Shown here in pieces: positions 5,151 to 6,150 of a DNA stretch of 6,150 bases. Below the pieces are notes generated by a model. It worked only from the letters and a program-made list of their open reading frames with translations. It ran no database searches and was not told the origin of the DNA. Position numbers and translations under genes: made by a program. Position 1 is the stretch's first letter, and every line of letters begins with the position of its first letter. This DNA comes from an uncultured Maribacter sp. (lineage in GTDB: Bacteria > Bacteroidota > Bacteroidia > Flavobacteriales > Flavobacteriaceae): NCBI GenBank assembly GCA_905479535.1, contig CAJQMW010000420.1, positions 1-6,150 of the forward strand, in the 5' to 3' direction.

Positions 5151-6150
5151 ATGATGTCACAGAAATTTACCTTAAGCTTAATAGCCCTTATTTCAGGATA
5201 CATTCTCTTTGGCCAAAACTCTGCCAATGAATTTCCGGTTTCAATTGTAAATGAATCCTCGATTCATAAGAATGTACAACAACAAACAAATGCGATTTTT
5301 GATAGTCTTGTAAAAATCCGTCGAGATTTTCATATACATCCAGAGGTTTCAGGGAAAGAAAAAAGAACTTCAGAAAAGATTGCTGAATATTTATTAGCCT
5401 TAGGTCTAGAGGTTGTAACAGGTGTAGGGGGCTATGGTGTTGTCGGCATCTTAGATACGGGTAAACCAGGGAAACGAATTGCGTGGAGAGCCGATATTGA
5501 TGCGATTGCCTCAGATATCCCGGATGTAGTAGATTTTTCATCAGAAAATAAAGGTGTACGACATATTTGCGGTCATGACCTGCATGCTACCATAGGAATG
5601 GGAATTGCGAATGTACTTGCCAGCCAAAAAGAAAATATAGAAGGCACAATTTATTTTATTTTCCAACCTGCGGAGGAATATGCTAAGGGCGCTCAATTGA
5701 TGATAGCGGATGGATTATTTGATCTTATCGAACCGGACGAAATTTATGCACTACACATATCTCCATACCCAGTTGGCACAATAGCCACAAAATCGGCAAA
5801 TGTATTTCCTCATATTACTATTATTGAATTAGAATATAGAACTTCCGATAACCAAGATTCTCTGATCGATTTCACAAAAGAGTTAATGAGCAGTGCCCAA
5901 ACCCATGGACCAAACACTAAATTTTGGAATTTTAATAATGTTTTTAGCCCAGAAATAGGAGTAACTAATCCTAATACCATCTATAAGGATTTTATTGCCC
6001 TTATGAGTGATTTTGATATTAAAAAATCCGACGATGCTTTGAAAATAAGGGTAGCCGTTGACGCTAGCGATATCGAAAAATTAAATGCTTATTTAACATT
6101 GATTGAAACTAAAATAAAAACTTCCGAGTACTCTAAAGAGTTACTATCCA
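5151..6150 (+). CDS. Secreted M20 family metallopeptidase/amidohydrolase (3' end outside the window)
   Basis: The first 333 residues are present and the frame is open to the window edge. A hydrophobic signal peptide (about residues 5-20, ending Leu-Phe-Gly-Gln) indicates export. The core is the M20D amidohydrolase type (hippurate or indole-acetyl-amino-acid hydrolase-like): Arg-Arg-Asp-Phe-His-Ile-His-Pro-Glu (57-65), Arg-Ala-Asp-Ile-Asp-Ala (113-118), metal-binding His-Ile-Cys-Gly-His-Asp-Leu-His (138-145), Gln-Pro-Ala-Glu-Glu (172-176) and Leu-His (201-202). Such enzymes hydrolyse N-acyl amino acids or small peptides; the substrate here cannot be told. The inserted lid/dimerisation domain (about 212-325) is unusual because the family's Gly-His-x-Ala-x-Pro segment is not visible. 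Two consecutive ATG codons (5151 and 5154) are possible starts. Repeat copy B lies just upstream. Confidence 0.9.
   Translation, partial: MMSQKFTLSLIALISGYILFGQNSANEFPVSIVNESSIHKNVQQQTNAIFDSLVKIRRDFHIHPEVSGKEKRTSEKIAEYLLALGLEVVTGVGGYGVVGILDTGKPGKRIAWRADIDAIASDIPDVVDFSSENKGVRHICGHDLHATIGMGIANVLASQKENIEGTIYFIFQPAEEYAKGAQLMIADGLFDLIEPDEIYALHISPYPVGTIATKSANVFPHITIIELEYRTSDNQDSLIDFTKELMSSAQTHGPNTKFWNFNNVFSPEIGVTNPNTIYKDFIALMSDFDIKKSDDALKIRVAVDASDIEKLNAYLTLIETKIKTSEYSKELLS

Noticed and set aside
5188..5541. Minus-strand open frame of 117 codons
   Set aside because: It is antisense to the clear M20 signal peptide and catalytic motifs and has no family features.

Overview
The window looks like a chromosomal segment of a member of the Bacteroidota, most likely a marine-type Flavobacteriaceae. 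Four things suggest this. The coding sequence is AT-leaning. No clear Shine-Dalgarno sequences precede the starts. A Bacteroidota-style TTTG / TAnnTTTG promoter candidate is present. The gene families (LytS/LytTR two-component pair, GIN-domain lipoprotein, secreted M20 amidohydrolase) are common in that group. No species-level claim can be made from the sequence alone. All five complete genes and the one partial gene read on the + strand.

Region 1-802 has no supportable gene. It holds an imperfect long hairpin (201-278) and a compact GC-rich island (about 309-512) full of short palindromes and bounded by a roughly 22-bp direct repeat. A plausible promoter (742-771) lies just upstream of the first gene.

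Region 803-3969 is a tight four-gene set that reads as one operon: an ABA4-like (DUF4281) membrane protein, an unrecognised protein with about seven membrane segments, a LytS-type membrane histidine kinase and a LytTR-type response regulator. Gaps are 19 and 9 bases, followed by a 20-base overlap. The likely logic is that the kinase and regulator sense something connected with, or controlled by, the two small membrane proteins. This rests on operon layout only.

Region 3970-4247 is intergenic and unusual. It carries copy A of a 70-base direct repeat followed by a 162-bp near-complete palindrome centred on CCGTAGCTACGG. The palindrome looks like an inserted MITE-like or REP-like element. A short GIN-domain lipoprotein gene follows (4248-4823) and ends at a convincing intrinsic terminator (4900-4927).

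Region 4824-5150 is intergenic and carries copy B of the 70-base repeat, without the palindrome, directly upstream of a secreted M20 peptidase/amidohydrolase gene that runs off the right edge. The two repeat copies hold equivalent positions upstream of their genes, so they look like related leaders, one of them interrupted by the palindrome.
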